Assembly: GCA_015233485.1 (NCBI GenBank)
Contig: JADFXO010000200.1
Span: 1 to 7,180, forward strand
Reading direction: 5' to 3'
Length of the DNA: 7,180 bases
DNA from: Nitrospirota bacterium
GTDB taxonomy: Bacteria > Nitrospirota > Thermodesulfovibrionia > Thermodesulfovibrionales > Magnetobacteriaceae
Shown here piece after piece: positions 6,046-7,180 of this stretch (positions are counted from its first letter, which is position 1; the number at the start of each line of letters is the position of its first letter). A program made the translations under genes and the position numbers. The notes under the pieces were generated by a model. The model worked only from the letters and a program-made list of their open reading frames with translations, was not told where the DNA came from and searched no databases.

Positions 6046-6360
6046 CTATAACAATTTATATACGAACAGGTTGGTTGTGAGGGGATTGTCTCCCTTAAGC
6101 ACACCAGACAGATTAAGTCCCAAAATCGGCCTTGATAACACATATATCCTGTCTTTGTATATCGTATAGTCTATTATATTTCCCGGTATCGCACCGACAA
6201 GGGCGTTCTCCTCGACGGAGATACCATTAAAACCATAGCTCATTATATATGATTTCTTATAGCCTAATGACACCGAGGTAAGGGCAAGGGGAACCCTCCT
6301 GATGGAATGATGGGAGACGCCCTGGCAATCTCCGACACCGGCCTTACACTGAACGTTCAA
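6046..6360 (-). CDS. Unknown protein upstream of uppS, probably lacking its true N-terminus
   Basis: This frame stays open from 6459 down to a TAG at 6046-6048, 14 bases before uppS. Within it, only a TTG at 6360 and internal GTG or ATG codons could serve as starts, and none has a good ribosome site. From TTG 6360 the product is 104 residues. I do not recognise the family. The C-terminal part (GNIIDYTIYKDRIYVLSRP and the final 25 residues ending LFVYKLL) has alternating hydrophobic strands like the last blades of a beta-rich protein, and its codon choice resembles the operon genes. Beyond about 6390 codon use looks less native. It faces, and overlaps by more than 100 bases, the plus-strand ORF starting near 6307, so both cannot be fully real in the overlap. 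It may be the tail of a gene whose front was replaced, or a short real gene. It sits where frr is often found but does not resemble ribosome recycling factor. Confidence 0.4.
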   Translation of the reverse strand: MNVQCKAGVGDCQGVSHHSIRRVPLALTSVSLGYKKSYIMSYGFNGISVEENALVGAIPGNIIDYTIYKDRIYVLSRPILGLNLSGVLKGDNPLTTNLFVYKLL

Positions 6361-7180
6361 TCCGGCGATGGGGTCTATGCCGCGCAGCTTCCTTCCATCT
6401 TTGTCTATAACGAAATGATAGATTATGCGGAGTTCACGGCAAGCTCGTGGAGTTCGACTTTATTGGTACTAGACCAGCAAAGAGTAGTAGGCAGCAGTCA
6501 TATCAGCGACTGGACTAAGATACAAGCAAACGGGACGTATAAATACGCTGAGGACACGGCACAGTTTATAACTATGCCGGGAAGCAGACATGCGTACACA
6601 AGCGGCAGTGGCGGTTATATAACTGCCTGCATGTTTAAAAACCGGCAAGCGCTTCTTGGCACCGGCGTTATGTACAGGGAATTGAGCCTCTTCCCTGAGG
6701 ATGAGTTTTATCAGCTATGGAAAAACGAGATCGCATATAAGGCAACGCCGGAGGATAAAGACTATATTACCGGCAATCTAATTGGCAGCGATTATATAAC
6801 CGGCGTACCCTGGCAGACAGGATACAACTGGATGACCTGGCAGGTAATAGACATATTCGACAAAGACAACGCCCTTGTCAAAATAGTAAGCAATTATGTA
6901 CCCAAAGGCGGAACTGTCCAATACCCATATACCTTGAATTTCACCGTGGGCAGCAGATGGTATCTGGACAGGACGCCTCCGGTTCTTTCTACTACTTCGG
7001 AAACATGGGTATATAACGGCCAGACGGCTGTCAACGATACTACATGCAAGAGGACAGAAAGGCTGATGGTGGGAGGTATGGAAATCGAAAGCGCAGAATA
7101 CGAGGAATCGGAATATGACAGTAGCCGGCTTGACTGGACACCCGGTGCAACGCCCGCGATGACGTCGGTAAGCAAATCAG
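6307..7180 (+). CDS. Unknown protein, partial at right edge, beta-rich and aromatic
   Basis: The frame is open from 6271 (after a TGA at 6268-6270) to the right edge, over 300 codons without a stop, so coding is very likely for most of it. The first ATGs are at 6307 and 6310; no clear ribosome site precedes them (AAGGGG at 6286-6291 is 15 bases away) and there is no signal peptide. The visible 291 residues are rich in Thr, Ser, Gly, Tyr and Trp and contain a segment GLTLNVQSGDGV (about 13-24), a Trp-rich patch (VPWQTGYNWMTW, about 170-181) and TPPV followed by an acidic stretch near the edge. This composition suits an extended beta-structured surface, secreted or virion-like protein, but no family motif is recognised. 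The gene is divergent from the uppS operon. The 5' end overlaps the minus-strand ORF ending at 6046, so the real start could differ or be missing. Confidence 0.65.
   Translation, partial: MMGDALAISDTGLTLNVQSGDGVYAAQLPSIFVYNEMIDYAEFTASSWSSTLLVLDQQRVVGSSHISDWTKIQANGTYKYAEDTAQFITMPGSRHAYTSGSGGYITACMFKNRQALLGTGVMYRELSLFPEDEFYQLWKNEIAYKATPEDKDYITGNLIGSDYITGVPWQTGYNWMTWQVIDIFDKDNALVKIVSNYVPKGGTVQYPYTLNFTVGSRWYLDRTPPVLSTTSETWVYNGQTAVNDTTCKRTERLMVGGMEIESAEYEESEYDSSRLDWTPGATPAMTSVSKS

Noticed and set aside
6349..6360. TGAACGTTCA palindrome inside the overlapping ORFs
   Set aside because: A single ten-base palindrome within coding sequence is expected by chance and has no promoter context.
6894..7175. 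93-codon minus-strand open frame
   Set aside because: It is a shadow of the long plus-strand ORF, has unlikely composition and has no motif.

Overview
The window looks like a chromosomal segment of a Gram-negative bacterium that makes isoprenoids by the MEP pathway. Moderate GC content, frequent ATA and AGG codons, and a one-PDZ RseP would suit Nitrospirota or a deltaproteobacterium-like lineage, but this placement is a low-confidence inference.

Layout. (1) Positions 1-125, minus strand: a partial gene running off the left edge. It encodes the beta-barrel part of a MacA/HlyD-type periplasmic adaptor and starts directly at that internal domain, behind a perfect TTGACA-17-TATAAT promoter. (2) 307-1188, minus strand: a response-regulator receiver domain fused to a cyclic-nucleotide-binding domain, with no DNA-binding output domain. 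(3) 1189-1341: a divergent promoter region. (4) 1342-1518, plus strand: a 58-aa ribbon-helix-helix protein resembling an antitoxin, whose promoter places the transcript start essentially on the ATG. (5) 1519-1823: no gene is supported; a short REP-like hairpin lies at its right end. (6) 1824-6031, minus strand: a tightly packed operon transcribed uppS, cdsA, dxr, rseP, ybgC-like thioesterase, with gaps of 4 to 13 bases and one overlap. (7) 6046-6459, minus strand: an open frame of unknown function ending 14 bases before uppS. (8) About 6307-7180, plus strand: a long open frame of unknown function running off the right edge and overlapping the 5' part of (7) head to head.

The operon is a recognisable envelope and isoprenoid cluster. 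Dxr makes MEP, the precursor of isoprenoids. UppS builds undecaprenyl diphosphate, the carrier lipid for peptidoglycan. CdsA makes CDP-diacylglycerol for phospholipids, and RseP is an intramembrane site-2 protease. In many bacteria this block follows rpsB-tsf-pyrH-frr; here an unknown gene sits where frr is expected, and a hotdog thioesterase closes the block.

No clear undescribed multi-gene system is visible. The most unusual places are the head-to-head junction near 6300-6460, the truncated adaptor gene with an ideal promoter, and the apparently leaderless orphan ribbon-helix-helix gene.
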